This document shows positions 35,067 through 43,986 of a stretch of 64,000 nt of DNA, one piece after another. Made by a program: the position numbers and the translations under genes. The stretch is from assembly GCF_030756675.1 (NCBI RefSeq), contig NZ_JAVBXD010000016.1, forward strand, positions 25,696 through 89,695. The letters are read 5' to 3'. The notes under the pieces were generated by a model. It saw only the letters and a list, made by a program, of their open reading frames with translations. It was not told the origin of the DNA and did no database searches. Position 1 is the first letter of the stretch. Every line of letters begins with the position of its first letter. Origin of the DNA: Bacillus multifaciens (GTDB lineage Bacteria > Bacillota > Bacilli > Bacillales > Bacillaceae_G).

Positions 35067-37613
35067 ATGAAACAATTAAGGAGTTTATATGGCGTTCTGT
35101 TCTTTTTCATTCCATTCGGGATACTGCTTTTAAGCTATGCTATATTTGGTATGTATCCGTTTGGGAACTATTCAGTATTAATTAGTGATTTAAGCACGCA
35201 ATATGTTCAATTTTATTCTTATTTACATAGTGTATTTACAGAAGGTAAGAGTTTACAATATACAATGGAGTTAGGCGGGGGAATTAACTTTATTGGAACA
35301 TTTGCTTACTATTTATCAAGTCCGTTTTCTCTTCTTCTTTTCTTCTTTAATAAAGCAAACCTTCCGGAATTTATTTTTCTTATTACACTTTTAAAAGTAG
35401 GGTTTGCAGGATTAACATGCGGCTTGTTTTTACGTTATTTGATAGGAAAGCAGCATAAAGGGTTGTTATTGTTTTCAACAGCTTATGCATTATCAGGCTT
35501 TGTTATGGCCTATTCGTTTCATGTAATGTGGCTAGATGGTATTGTATTTCTACCTGTCGTTTTAATGGGAGTTGAAAAACTTTTACGAGATAAAAAGATT
35601 ATTTTCTTTACGGCTGCATTAGCAATTATGTTTATCGCAAATTTCTATATTTCCTTTATGTTTGGGATTTTTACATTCCTTTATTTTATGATTCGACTCT
35701 TTACACAATATGAGTTTCGGGATATAAAAGCATGGGGAAAACATTTTCTTCTTTTCTGCATAGGAACGGGATTAGCTGTTGGAATAGGAGCAGTGATTAT
35801 TCTTCCAACTTTTGAAGCATTAAAGAGTAACCCATATAGTATCAGTTCAACGGAATTCAAATTAGAATGGAAACTTGATTTACTTCTTTTCTATTGGAAG
35901 TTATTATCTGGTGGATATGATTCAAGTTTATTTGGTAATCCGAACGTATATGCATCCACATTAGTACTCGTATTATTACCTTTATTCTTTGTTAATAAAG
36001 AAATTAATAAACGAGAAAAATTCTTATCTATATTTGTATTTCTGTTTTTAATTTGTAGTTTTGCAATTCCATTTTTAAATTTAGCATGGCATGGAAATAA
36101 GTGGCCAAATGCCTATCCATATCGTTTTGCGTTTGTTTTTGTGATGTTAGCTGTTTTTATGGCAGCGCGAGTATTTCAACATATAAGTCGAAAAGATGTA
36201 TTGCCGTTATGGATTAGTTATGGTTTACATCTAATTTTATTGTATGCATTGTCAGTGAAACATTATGAAGTAGTTCATAATAAGATACTTATCATAAACG
36301 CTATCTTTATAACATTTAGTGTTGTCGTATTGCATATTCGTATGATGAAACCATCATTAACAAAAATAACGACAGGATTATTGCTTCTATGTTTAATATG
36401 TGACATAGGGTTTAATACAAGAAAATATATTCATGGACTACATAAAGAAATGGCTTATACAAAGCGTGATGAGTACGAATTGAACAAAGATGCGAAACAA
36501 GCTATTCAATATGTAAATGAAGTTAATGCAGAGCGTTATCGCGTAAGTACTAAATATTCCCGAACGCTAAATGATTCCTTACAATATGATTATCCATCTT
36601 TCCAAACGTTTAACTCGATGGCAAATGGATCATTTCATCGCTTTTTAAAGCTAACGGGCTATTCAACGTCTCCAGACCTTTTAGTATCCAATAACCATGG
36701 TGACACGTTGCTTATGGATGCGATTTTAAAAATTGGATATAAAATTGAAGACGGCAGCGTACCGAAATATGGGCATGAAAAAATAAATCAATTTGGTTTT
36801 GCTAATGTGTTTAAGGTTAACAATATGATTCCATTTGGTTATCCAATCGAACATATACCTTCTAAAGATGAAGAAAATCCATTTGTTTTCCAAGAAAAAT
36901 TGATTAATATAAAAGAAGGAACGTTATTTAAAAAGCTAGAAGATCCAAAGATTTCATTGGAAAATATGGCTGCTATTTCAGGGCAAGAAGGAAAATATGA
37001 ACGAGTTAATAAGGAAAAACCGGGATATATTACGATTCGAGTAAATATACCAAAAGAGGTTCAATTATACGGATTAGCTACAGGGATTGAAAATTGGAAA
37101 GAAATTATGGTGAATGATCAGTATCCGTGTTATTTACCGCCAGATATCGAAAAAACTTTGATTGATTTTGGTTATTTCCCAACAAATGGGATTACGACGA
37201 TGAAGATCAAAGTTGAACAGGAAGATATCTTTTCATTAAAAGGATTACAGTTCTATGGATTAGACATAGACAAGTTTAATGAGACAATAAAAGCATTACA
37301 AAAAAGTAGTATGAAGGTTACTGAAAACTATGGAAAAATGGTGAAAGGGAATATTTCGTTAAAGAATGAAGCTACATTTGTATTCCCGATTCCTTATGAT
37401 GCTGGTTGGTCAGTTACAATCGACGGGAAAGAGCATACTACAACAGCAGTTGTGGATGGATTGCTAGGAGTGAAGGCGGAAGCTGGTAACCATGAAGTGG
37501 TGCTTACTTACCATTCTCCAGGGTTAAAACTTGGAATGATGATTTCCGGTATAAGCATCATCCTTACGATATTGTTTACGATTGTACAGGTAAGAAAGTT
37601 AGGAAAGAAATAG
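35067..37613 (+). CDS. YfhO-family GT-C membrane glycosyltransferase 2
   Basis: 848 residues, clearly homologous to the preceding gene but diverged. The catalytic-loop equivalent is ISDLSTQYVQFYSYL (D41), followed by GGGINFIGTFAYYLSSPFSL. About 13 helices precede a long outer region that ends with PYDAGWSVTIDG and a final helix (about 818-840). The paralogue shows old duplication, and may recognise another acceptor or act with the first one. GGGAGC precedes the ATG. A bidirectional terminator follows. Confidence 0.86.
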   Translation: MKQLRSLYGVLFFFIPFGILLLSYAIFGMYPFGNYSVLISDLSTQYVQFYSYLHSVFTEGKSLQYTMELGGGINFIGTFAYYLSSPFSLLLFFFNKANLPEFIFLITLLKVGFAGLTCGLFLRYLIGKQHKGLLLFSTAYALSGFVMAYSFHVMWLDGIVFLPVVLMGVEKLLRDKKIIFFTAALAIMFIANFYISFMFGIFTFLYFMIRLFTQYEFRDIKAWGKHFLLFCIGTGLAVGIGAVIILPTFEALKSNPYSISSTEFKLEWKLDLLLFYWKLLSGGYDSSLFGNPNVYASTLVLVLLPLFFVNKEINKREKFLSIFVFLFLICSFAIPFLNLAWHGNKWPNAYPYRFAFVFVMLAVFMAARVFQHISRKDVLPLWISYGLHLILLYALSVKHYEVVHNKILIINAIFITFSVVVLHIRMMKPSLTKITTGLLLLCLICDIGFNTRKYIHGLHKEMAYTKRDEYELNKDAKQAIQYVNEVNAERYRVSTKYSRTLNDSLQYDYPSFQTFNSMANGSFHRFLKLTGYSTSPDLLVSNNHGDTLLMDAILKIGYKIEDGSVPKYGHEKINQFGFANVFKVNNMIPFGYPIEHIPSKDEENPFVFQEKLINIKEGTLFKKLEDPKISLENMAAISGQEGKYERVNKEKPGYITIRVNIPKEVQLYGLATGIENWKEIMVNDQYPCYLPPDIEKTLIDFGYFPTNGITTMKIKVEQEDIFSLKGLQFYGLDIDKFNETIKALQKSSMKVTENYGKMVKGNISLKNEATFVFPIPYDAGWSVTIDGKEHTTTAVVDGLLGVKAEAGNHEVVLTYHSPGLKLGMMISGISIILTILFTIVQVRKLGKK

Positions 37614-37616
37614 TAT

Positions 37617-37655
37617 AAGAAAAAAGCTACTGAATCCTCAGTAGCTTTTTTTCGT
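37617..37655. terminator. Bidirectional terminator between YfhO2 and the Wzy gene
   Basis: AAAAAAGCTACTGAATCCTCAGTAGCTTTTTTTCG separates the two convergent envelope operons. Confidence 0.9.
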
Positions 37656-39014
37656 GGCATGCTGTATATACCCGGCTGTTAAAAAGAAATACATCATAAA
37701 CGAAGCATTTTCTAATATGTTATAAAATGCGCTGCCAATAATCGCTCCAACTATTAAATATAAAGTAAGAGGAGCAAACTGTGCTTGTCTCCTATATTTC
37801 CAAAGAAGCGAAAGGAATCCAAATGTAAATCCCGCACATAAGAGCACGCCAATTATACCTGTCTCAGCAAGTATTTGAATGTATTGATTGTCAGAATAAA
37901 AATTCCATGTAATCTCATATTTTTCGTAAATAGGGGATGAAAAAGTTTGCGTAGCAGCATCCCCAAATGTACCTAGTCCATAGCCGGTAATCGGCTTATC
38001 TTGAAAGATTTCAACTGCTTTTTTTACGTAGTAAATGCGTCCGTCCTGTTTACTAAGTTCAACCGTGTCTTCTGATAATGCTTCTGTAAATCGTTTTACG
38101 CCTACTTGATCTCCCTCTAAATAGTTTGTCATTTTTGAGATGCATGTTGCACATAGGAATGACAAAAGGGAGATGACTAGCAATGATCTCCAAATTGGAA
38201 TCTTTCGGTGGATACATAGATAGATAAGCATAAAGACGATTACTGTCAGAAATGCACCGCGTGAATATGTGAGCCATAATGTTGTGGCAATAAGTGTAAG
38301 CCCTGTATATGTGACATATTTCATTTTCCCTGATACGTGTTGCAAAACGTATAAAGAAATGAGAAAAGCTAACGTCAAATATAATGCTAATTCATTTGGA
38401 CCGCCGGCCATTCCGTATATCCGAATTTTATTTGTCGGAGCGAGGACAAGATCTTTCCAAGCTTCCGGCAATAACATAGTACGCAATGATAGTTTTTCAA
38501 TTAAACCTTGCATGGACATAATGCTAGACGCGATAAAAGTAATTTTCGCAAAAAACACTATATCCTCATGATGAATGGTGATGCGGGACGCGATATAGTA
38601 CACAAAATAAAATAGAAGCAATGTGTGTAATTGCATAGCAATTGCAATGAATGAAACGCCGTTTAATAGACCGATCCCAGCGCCAAACAAGCAGAAAAGA
38701 AAGTATAATATTTCAAAGTATCGGAATGAAAAAAGCTTTGAAATATTATTTCGATATTGCCGTAATAGACGCAATAATAGAGAGATGATGATAAATAGAC
38801 CAATAAACTTTAACCCAGGGTTAAAAGCAACGAGAAATGGGCGCATTGGGATAAATAGTAATAAATAAGCAATACCGAGCTTTTCATCTCGAAAAGCAGC
38901 ACATGCTAGTACGAAAGAAATGAAAAGCCCGGTATAAGTTGATGGAAATAATAATCCCAATATAATGAAGAAGATACTTGCCCATATATAGTAGAATCGA
39001 GTTGAATATGTCAT
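37638..39014 (-). CDS. O-antigen ligase/polymerase (Wzy-like) family membrane protein
   Basis: 458 residues with about 12 membrane helices and one large outer loop (about 300-375) containing DGRIYYVKKAVEIFQDKPIT followed by GYGLGTFG, the usual position of Wzy/WaaL signatures, and the LTYSRGAFLTV helix. These proteins polymerise or ligate lipid-linked glycans on the outer face. It is last in the flippase-GT4-Wzy operon, 12 bases after the GT4 gene. GGAGA precedes the ATG. Its terminal codons overlap the shared terminator. Confidence 0.85.
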   Translation of the reverse strand: MTYSTRFYYIWASIFFIILGLLFPSTYTGLFISFVLACAAFRDEKLGIAYLLLFIPMRPFLVAFNPGLKFIGLFIIISLLLRLLRQYRNNISKLFSFRYFEILYFLFCLFGAGIGLLNGVSFIAIAMQLHTLLLFYFVYYIASRITIHHEDIVFFAKITFIASSIMSMQGLIEKLSLRTMLLPEAWKDLVLAPTNKIRIYGMAGGPNELALYLTLAFLISLYVLQHVSGKMKYVTYTGLTLIATTLWLTYSRGAFLTVIVFMLIYLCIHRKIPIWRSLLVISLLSFLCATCISKMTNYLEGDQVGVKRFTEALSEDTVELSKQDGRIYYVKKAVEIFQDKPITGYGLGTFGDAATQTFSSPIYEKYEITWNFYSDNQYIQILAETGIIGVLLCAGFTFGFLSLLWKYRRQAQFAPLTLYLIVGAIIGSAFYNILENASFMMYFFLTAGYIQHATKKSY

Positions 39015-39026
39015 ATATATTCTCCT

Positions 39027-40094
39027 TTAACATGATGATGGTATGCGATAAATAGTTGTAACTTCGTTCACCATTTTTGAGAAAGTAAAGTGTTGTAAGT
39101 AATGTTCGCGTCCGCATTCTGCTAAGGAATGATATAACTGTTCATCTTGTAATAATTGTGCTAAGGAAGCAACTAATGTTTCTTCCGATCCATATGGTAT
39201 TAGTAGCCCTGACTGGTTATGAACGATTACTTCTGGCAAGCCGCCGACATTTGTTGCAATCACAGGTTTTTTCATAGCAATTGCTTCAATAGCGACATAG
39301 GATAATCCTTCATTTTCTGATGGGATTACAATAATATCATGTTCTGTATACTCTTTTATAATATCGTCTTGAAATCCTTTCAAGGATACATACTCACTTA
39401 GTGATAACTCTTGAATCATAGTTGTTAATTCTGTTTTTAATGGCCCTTCACCAATAATATCGCAGTGCCACCCTAAAGATGGATGCAGAGCTTTTAACTT
39501 TTGCAAGCTTGTTAATAAGAAGGGTTGTCCTTTTTCTTTGCTTAGCCTCCCAATAACAGCAATTTTTTTCGGCACATGCTGAGAAAGAGGGACATCTGTA
39601 TATGGATCTGCAACGCCATTATAAATAACATGTATCTTTTTTTCTGGTACGCCCTTTTGACATAGTTGCTGCTTCATAAATTGAGAGATGCAAATGATTG
39701 CATCATTATAGCGAGTAAAAAAAGAATTGCTGTACTTTAGGTGAAATGGCATCGGCACATTTACGTGATATGTCCAAATGACCCGAATAGGAGCACCTAA
39801 AAGTTTGGCTAAAATTGCAATATAGTTTTCACGTAAAAATTGTGCATGAACAATATCGATTTTTTCTTTTTTGATAATCTTCTTTAATTGCAGAGCAGCT
39901 TGTATATCAAAAGGATGACGCATGTTAATGCGGTACATCGGCACGTTTAGTTGTTCAAACTTTTTTAAGAAAGGACCAGGAATAGAGTACACAAGGATAC
40001 AGTGCTCTGGACCAATAGATTCCATTAAATCTAGAACGTATTTTTCTGATCCTCCATCCCCGATATAATTTAAAAGGTACATAATTTTATTCAT
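39027..40094 (-). CDS. Glycosyltransferase family 4 (GT-B)
   Basis: 355 residues in two Rossmann-like halves. LLNYIGDGGSEKYVLDLMES marks the N-terminal domain, AVIGRLSKEKGQPFLLTSLQ the start of the second domain, and the EX7E donor motif is in IVIPSENEGLSYVAIEAIA. It ends in a helix that returns to the first domain. It should transfer a sugar from a nucleotide donor to a lipid-linked acceptor in the cytosol. The start overlaps the flippase gene by eight bases, so they are translationally coupled. Confidence 0.9.
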   Translation of the reverse strand: MNKIMYLLNYIGDGGSEKYVLDLMESIGPEHCILVYSIPGPFLKKFEQLNVPMYRINMRHPFDIQAALQLKKIIKKEKIDIVHAQFLRENYIAILAKLLGAPIRVIWTYHVNVPMPFHLKYSNSFFTRYNDAIICISQFMKQQLCQKGVPEKKIHVIYNGVADPYTDVPLSQHVPKKIAVIGRLSKEKGQPFLLTSLQKLKALHPSLGWHCDIIGEGPLKTELTTMIQELSLSEYVSLKGFQDDIIKEYTEHDIIVIPSENEGLSYVAIEAIAMKKPVIATNVGGLPEVIVHNQSGLLIPYGSEETLVASLAQLLQDEQLYHSLAECGREHYLQHFTFSKMVNEVTTIYRIPSSC

Positions 40095-41643
40095 TTATAT
40101 CCTTCCTTCTACCTAAAAATAGCGATAGCAATTGTTGTAGCTCCTTTATCTTTAATGTGTAAGTGACGAGTAAGTAAACGATGGCACCAATTGCTATTGC
40201 TAATAAGATAAGCAACTTTGTATCATGTAAGAAATGAAGCAGCAGTTTGGAAGTATACAAGCTTACAAAAGATGCAACAATACATTTGAATAAAAAGCCA
40301 CCGTAGCGCAAGTTCACCTGTTCTTTCTCTTTCATGAATTTTCGGAGCATCCATAATAGCATAAGTACAGTGCTCGCCGATGCTATTGAAGTGGAAAGAG
40401 CTGCACCAGCTAAACCGATCTGGTTAACAAGTATAATACATAATATAACATTTATAATCATGGAAATAATCGATGCATACATAATGTATCGATTCAGCTT
40501 CAAAGAAAAAAGCAAACGGTCAAGTAAGTCTTTTAATGGCTGCATAAGGGCAGCTAACGCATAAAATTGCAGCGCGGTTGCTGTCATTATAATAGAATCT
40601 TTCCCAAATGCCCCATAGTTATAAATAACTTTGACAATTTCCTCTGTAAAAAAGGTGAAATAAATAAAGACAGGAATAAATAAATATAACAGCACCTTTA
40701 TATTTGTTTCCATTAATTTTGCGAAGTCTTTCCAGTTTGATTGATTCACGTATTCAACAAATTTAGGATACATAACTGTTAAGACAGGAGCAGCAATTAA
40801 CCCAAGTGGAATAAAGTATAGCTTTTGGGAATAATTAAGCGCCGCAATAGATCCTTCATTTAATCCAGAAACTAGTGTACGATCAACAAGTAGATTAATT
40901 TGAACAGACGTACTTGTAATAAAAGCAGGAATGCTCAAAGAAATCATTGTTTTTAAAGAAGGGTCTTTAAAGTCGATTATAAATTGATAACGATATCCTT
41001 CCCTCTTGGAAGCGACATAAACGAGTATATTTTGTACGATGTTTCCGACAATAACACCAAGTGCAAGTGCATAAATTCCAATCCATTGTACAAGGGCCAC
41101 AAAAATAATAAGTGTAATTCCGTTTAATACAACCCATTGCATACTTGTAATACGAAATTTATGTAAACTGTTCAAATAAGCATTAAAAATATCGATCATG
41201 AATGTACAAAATACGGTCGGAAAAATAATTTGTATTAAGTGAGCTGATAACAAAGCTGTTTGCTCAGGAAGCCCGTGCGCAAAGAGTGAAATGAAGAAAC
41301 GGGGCTGCAATTCAATGAGCAAAAGCGGAATGAAAAAAATAAGTAGAACAATGTTTAAAAAATTATTCATGAACCGATATGCTTTAACCGGATTTTTTCC
41401 CTTTAACTCCATAAAGATAGGAATGAAAGAAAAGGCGAAAGCCCCTGTAATACCAGTGAAAACAATCGTAGGTATATTTAAAGCGACAACGTATGCATCA
41501 ACAGCATAGTTTGTACCGAAATAAGCTCCAAGTGTTACTTCTTTTGCGAATCCAAGTAGTTTTCCTAAAGCTGTCCCAAGTGTGAAAAATAGTGTTACAA
41601 TGAGAAATTTTTTTGCCTTGTCTTGAGATGCTTCTCTACTCAT
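40087..41643 (-). CDS. MurJ/Wzx-type lipid-linked oligosaccharide flippase
   Basis: 518 residues with about 14 helices of the MviN/MurJ group of the MOP superfamily. The N-terminal GKLLGFAKEVTLGAYFGTNY followed by DAYVVALNIP matches the charged and conserved residues lining the central cavity of MurJ. The position beside a GT4 and a Wzy-like gene suggests transport of a surface-polysaccharide unit rather than lipid II, but a lipid II role cannot be excluded. It is the first gene of the operon. The start ATG is at 41641-41643; the ribosome site (AAGGATTTG) is weak. Confidence 0.83.
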   Translation of the reverse strand: MSREASQDKAKKFLIVTLFFTLGTALGKLLGFAKEVTLGAYFGTNYAVDAYVVALNIPTIVFTGITGAFAFSFIPIFMELKGKNPVKAYRFMNNFLNIVLLIFFIPLLLIELQPRFFISLFAHGLPEQTALLSAHLIQIIFPTVFCTFMIDIFNAYLNSLHKFRITSMQWVVLNGITLIIFVALVQWIGIYALALGVIVGNIVQNILVYVASKREGYRYQFIIDFKDPSLKTMISLSIPAFITSTSVQINLLVDRTLVSGLNEGSIAALNYSQKLYFIPLGLIAAPVLTVMYPKFVEYVNQSNWKDFAKLMETNIKVLLYLFIPVFIYFTFFTEEIVKVIYNYGAFGKDSIIMTATALQFYALAALMQPLKDLLDRLLFSLKLNRYIMYASIISMIINVILCIILVNQIGLAGAALSTSIASASTVLMLLWMLRKFMKEKEQVNLRYGGFLFKCIVASFVSLYTSKLLLHFLHDTKLLILLAIAIGAIVYLLVTYTLKIKELQQLLSLFLGRRKDINE

Positions 41644-41734
41644 TTTTAATCAAATCCTTACTTTAATTTAATTCTTTTTCAAGCATAATTTATTTGTATG
41701 TAAAAATCAAATATATATCTTGGTAATAGCCATG

Positions 41735-41775
41735 AAAAAGAGGATATTATCCAATAGGAGAATATCCTCTTTAGC
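41735..41775. terminator. Hairpin terminator upstream of the flippase operon
   Basis: AAGAGGATATTATCCAATAGGAGAATATCCTCTTT forms a 13-bp stem. Confidence 0.65.
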
Positions 41776-41812
41776 TCGTATGAAAGACAATCGCGATTCC
41801 TGCCAAATAAGG

Positions 41813-41946
41813 GTATTTTCACTTTATCCCGCTATTCGTGGGCAGTAAGGGCTGAAGAAGAGCAGGTAAGAAAACTGCCCGTAAAAGCCCGGTTGGGCGG
41901 GCTTTCCATCAGTGAGAAAAGCGTCACTGATGGAAGCTTCACTTTA
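41813..41946. repeat. Compound hairpin repeat at the bioY 3' end (family E)
   Basis: Two consecutive hairpins, AAGCCCGGTTGGGCGGGCTT and CCATCAGTGAGAAAAGCGTCACTGATGG (stem arms), end in AAGCTTCACTTTA next to the bioY stop. Parts recur at 51143-51190 (GTAAAAGCCC..GGGCTG..TTTCACTTT) and 9541-9590. The T-poor hairpins may act as 3' mRNA protectors. Confidence 0.7.
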
Positions 41947-42534
41947 GGAAGCAAAACGGCTACTTTGATAGGCAGAACGGCGAACCGCATAGTATATACG
42001 AGGTGCAATAACTGCACCAATGATTGTAAAGATAATATCTTTTACTGCAAACCACATCATAATTTTCCAGGCAGCTACATAGCTAATGTGACCACCCATC
42101 CAGTAATTGATAGCTAAGTACATATAAGTTGTTCCAATGACATAAGTAAGGATGATTCCAACAGCTGAAGCTGTTGCGAATGTCCCGAATTTTGGCTTTT
42201 TCACTTGCTCAACAATCTTACCAGTTACATAAGCAACAATAATGAAAGCAATAATAAATCCGCCAGTTGGACTTAATAATTGACTAAATCCAGCTTTAAA
42301 TCCAGCAAATATAGGTGCTCCGGCAATTCCAACTAATGTATAAACGATCATAGATAAGGCCCCAAGACGGCTTCCAAGAAGAAGACCAGCTAAAATAGCG
42401 AAGAATGGCTGCATAGAAAGTGGAACGCCTGCAACTTGTAGAAATGGTGCCCAAGATGTAATATTGGCACCAATCGCCATAAGTGCGACAAACATAGCGG
42501 CTAAAGCTAAGTCTAATGCACGAAGTTTACTCAT
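41944..42534 (-). CDS. bioY: BioY, biotin ECF-transporter substrate-binding protein
   Basis: 196 residues with six membrane helices. SWAPFLQVAGVPLSMQPFFA near the N-terminus and GLLLGSRLGALSMIVYTLVG are BioY signatures; the GGFIIAFIIVAYVTGK segment completes the core. BioY binds biotin at the membrane and works with the shared EcfA/EcfT module. AGGAGG just upstream overlaps the second half of a BirA operator, giving direct biotin control. Confidence 0.93.
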   Translation of the reverse strand: MSKLRALDLALAAMFVALMAIGANITSWAPFLQVAGVPLSMQPFFAILAGLLLGSRLGALSMIVYTLVGIAGAPIFAGFKAGFSQLLSPTGGFIIAFIIVAYVTGKIVEQVKKPKFGTFATASAVGIILTYVIGTTYMYLAINYWMGGHISYVAAWKIMMWFAVKDIIFTIIGAVIAPRIYYAVRRSAYQSSRFAS

Positions 42535-42568
42535 AATGTTAACCTCCTGTTGTTTTTAGGTTAACATT
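42535..42568 (-). promoter_or_regulatory. BirA operator of bioY
   Basis: AATGTTAACCT and AGGTTAACATT form an 11-bp perfect inverted repeat; GTTAACC-N14-GGTTAAC fits the Bacillus BirA site. It covers the ribosome site and abuts a TATAAT (42566-42571 on the reverse strand), so BirA-biotin would block transcription. Confidence 0.9.
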
Positions 42569-42584
42569 ATAGTAATGAATCCAT

Positions 42585-43328
42585 CTAGGCGTTGTCAATT
42601 AAAATATTTTGGTATTTCGGATCTAAAACTTCACGAAGTAGTGTATAAGGAATACGGAATTGCGGGATGCCACTGACGTATGGTGCAATTTCGTATAAAG
42701 GGAAATAAATCATTAAATTGTCTTGTTCTAAAACATATTTGAGCTTTTTTTCATTCATTACTTTCTCGGAAGCGTCTGGAAAGAAATTCTCCTTATTTTG
42801 TTCAATTTGTCTAACAATTTCGGTCTTAATAATGTTTTCATATTGACTATCTTTTTGAAATAAATCTGCTAGGCGAAGCGGTTTGTTCTGCTCTATATCG
42901 AATGTATTTGCTTTCCATTCATACATGCCGTGAGCGCCGCCTGTGTATTGATAATAGTTTACATACAGACTGAGTAATGGGAATGTATTGAATCCAATTT
43001 TGTAGTCAACATTTGCAACATATGGATGAAACGGAGCATCAGTTTCTTTGAACTGTTCATAATATGTTTTTGCATCTTTTTCTAATCTCCGTTTAAACTC
43101 AGTTATGCTTTTCTCATAATATCTATTTACTTTCTTTTGAAATTTCTCATTTGGAATGTTACGAAATTGCGGGTAATTGAGCTGATATTCAAAATAAGGC
43201 TTCTTACCTTTTTGGGTTGCAGTATGGACTTCAATTGTAATGTTAGATGCTTGGGCTCTTATTGTTTCTTTTGGTACAATAGCAATTAAGAAGAAAAAAA
43301 GTAACATGATATATAATAGTTTCTTCAT
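42585..43328 (-). CDS. Secreted DUF3298 (PdaC/RsiV C-terminal-like) protein
   Basis: 247 residues with a signal peptide (about 1-25, LLYIMLLFFFLIAIV). The mature part has a DUF4163-like region (QLNYPQFRNIPNEKFQKKVN) and a C-terminal DUF3298 region with SLYVNYYQYTGGAHGMYEW, NTFDIEQNKPLRLADLF and the final YFPLYEIAPYVSGIPQFRI. The family includes anti-sigma RsiV, which binds lysozyme, and PdaC deacetylase; no enzyme domain is present here, so a ligand-binding outer protein is likely. GGAGG precedes the ATG at 43328. The bioY promoter lies at its 3' end. Confidence 0.82.
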   Translation of the reverse strand: MKKLLYIMLLFFFLIAIVPKETIRAQASNITIEVHTATQKGKKPYFEYQLNYPQFRNIPNEKFQKKVNRYYEKSITEFKRRLEKDAKTYYEQFKETDAPFHPYVANVDYKIGFNTFPLLSLYVNYYQYTGGAHGMYEWKANTFDIEQNKPLRLADLFQKDSQYENIIKTEIVRQIEQNKENFFPDASEKVMNEKKLKYVLEQDNLMIYFPLYEIAPYVSGIPQFRIPYTLLREVLDPKYQNILIDNA

Positions 43329-43418
43329 ATAATATACCTCCATAGATGATTTACTAATAGTTTGAAAAGAAATAGATTTTATTATGCATTTTTTGGTAAT
43401 TTGAAAGGAGACAGTCAT

Positions 43419-43796
43419 ATGCCTAAAACATTAATGGAAGCGTTAGGTATTGAATTATTAGAAATGACAGGGGAAAAGGTTGTGGCGACGATGCCGGTAC
43501 ATGGAAGTACGCATCAACCATTGGGGTTTTTACACGGAGGAGCCTCTGTTGCTTTAGCAGAAACAGTTGCTAGTGTCGGTACATTTAATTTAATTAATCA
43601 AGAGAAATATATTTGTTTTGGTCTTGAAATTAATGCAAATCATTTGCTGTCTAAACGAGACGGCATAGTCACAGCGATTGGAACGCCGCTTCATAAAGGA
43701 AAGACGACAATGGTATGGGACATTCGAATTATTGATGAAGAAAATAATTTAATTTGTATTTCAAGATGTACAGTTGCGGTGAAAGAAAAGCGATAA
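43419..43796 (+). CDS. PaaI/MenI-type hotdog thioesterase
   Basis: 125 residues forming one hotdog domain. HQPLGFLHGGASVALAETVA holds the catalytic glutamate and the HGG turn, and the ETVASVGTFNLI helix follows. This is the class of DHNA-CoA and phenylacetyl-CoA thioesterases; in Bacillus a similar protein (MenI/YuxO) serves menaquinone synthesis, but the assignment here is by class only. AAAGGAG is eight bases before the ATG. It is divergent from the DUF3298 gene. Confidence 0.87.
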   Translation: MPKTLMEALGIELLEMTGEKVVATMPVHGSTHQPLGFLHGGASVALAETVASVGTFNLINQEKYICFGLEINANHLLSKRDGIVTAIGTPLHKGKTTMVWDIRIIDEENNLICISRCTVAVKEKR

Positions 43797-43831
43797 AAAC
43801 GATTGCCGATGCGGGCAATCGTTTTTATCTT
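43797..43831 (+). terminator. Terminator after the thioesterase gene
   Basis: AAACGATTGCCGATGCGGGCAATCGTTTTTATC, hairpin with T5. Confidence 0.8.
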
Positions 43832-43847
43832 TTTGCGTTGCATTTCG

Positions 43848-43950
43848 CGTGTCGAACAACGTCGAAGGGTCTTTAAATCATGTCGAAGCGCCGATATATC
43901 GTAAAAGTCGCCGATAAATGCTCTACTTTCGCCGATATATTGGTAGGCAT
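43848..43950. repeat. CGCCGATA-iteron repeat, family D copy 2
   Basis: Three GTCGAA motifs and then CGCCGATATAT, CGCCGATAAAT and CGCCGATATAT at 20-21 base spacing. It lies between two convergent genes (thioesterase and glyS). Confidence 0.82.
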
Positions 43951-43953
43951 GAA

Positions 43954-43986
43954 AAAAAGGACTGCTTCTAGCAGTCCTTTTTTCAT
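43954..43986 (-). terminator. Terminator of glyS
   Basis: AAAAAAAGGACTGCTTCTAGCAGTCCTTTTTTC, symmetric hairpin at the glyS stop. Confidence 0.88.
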
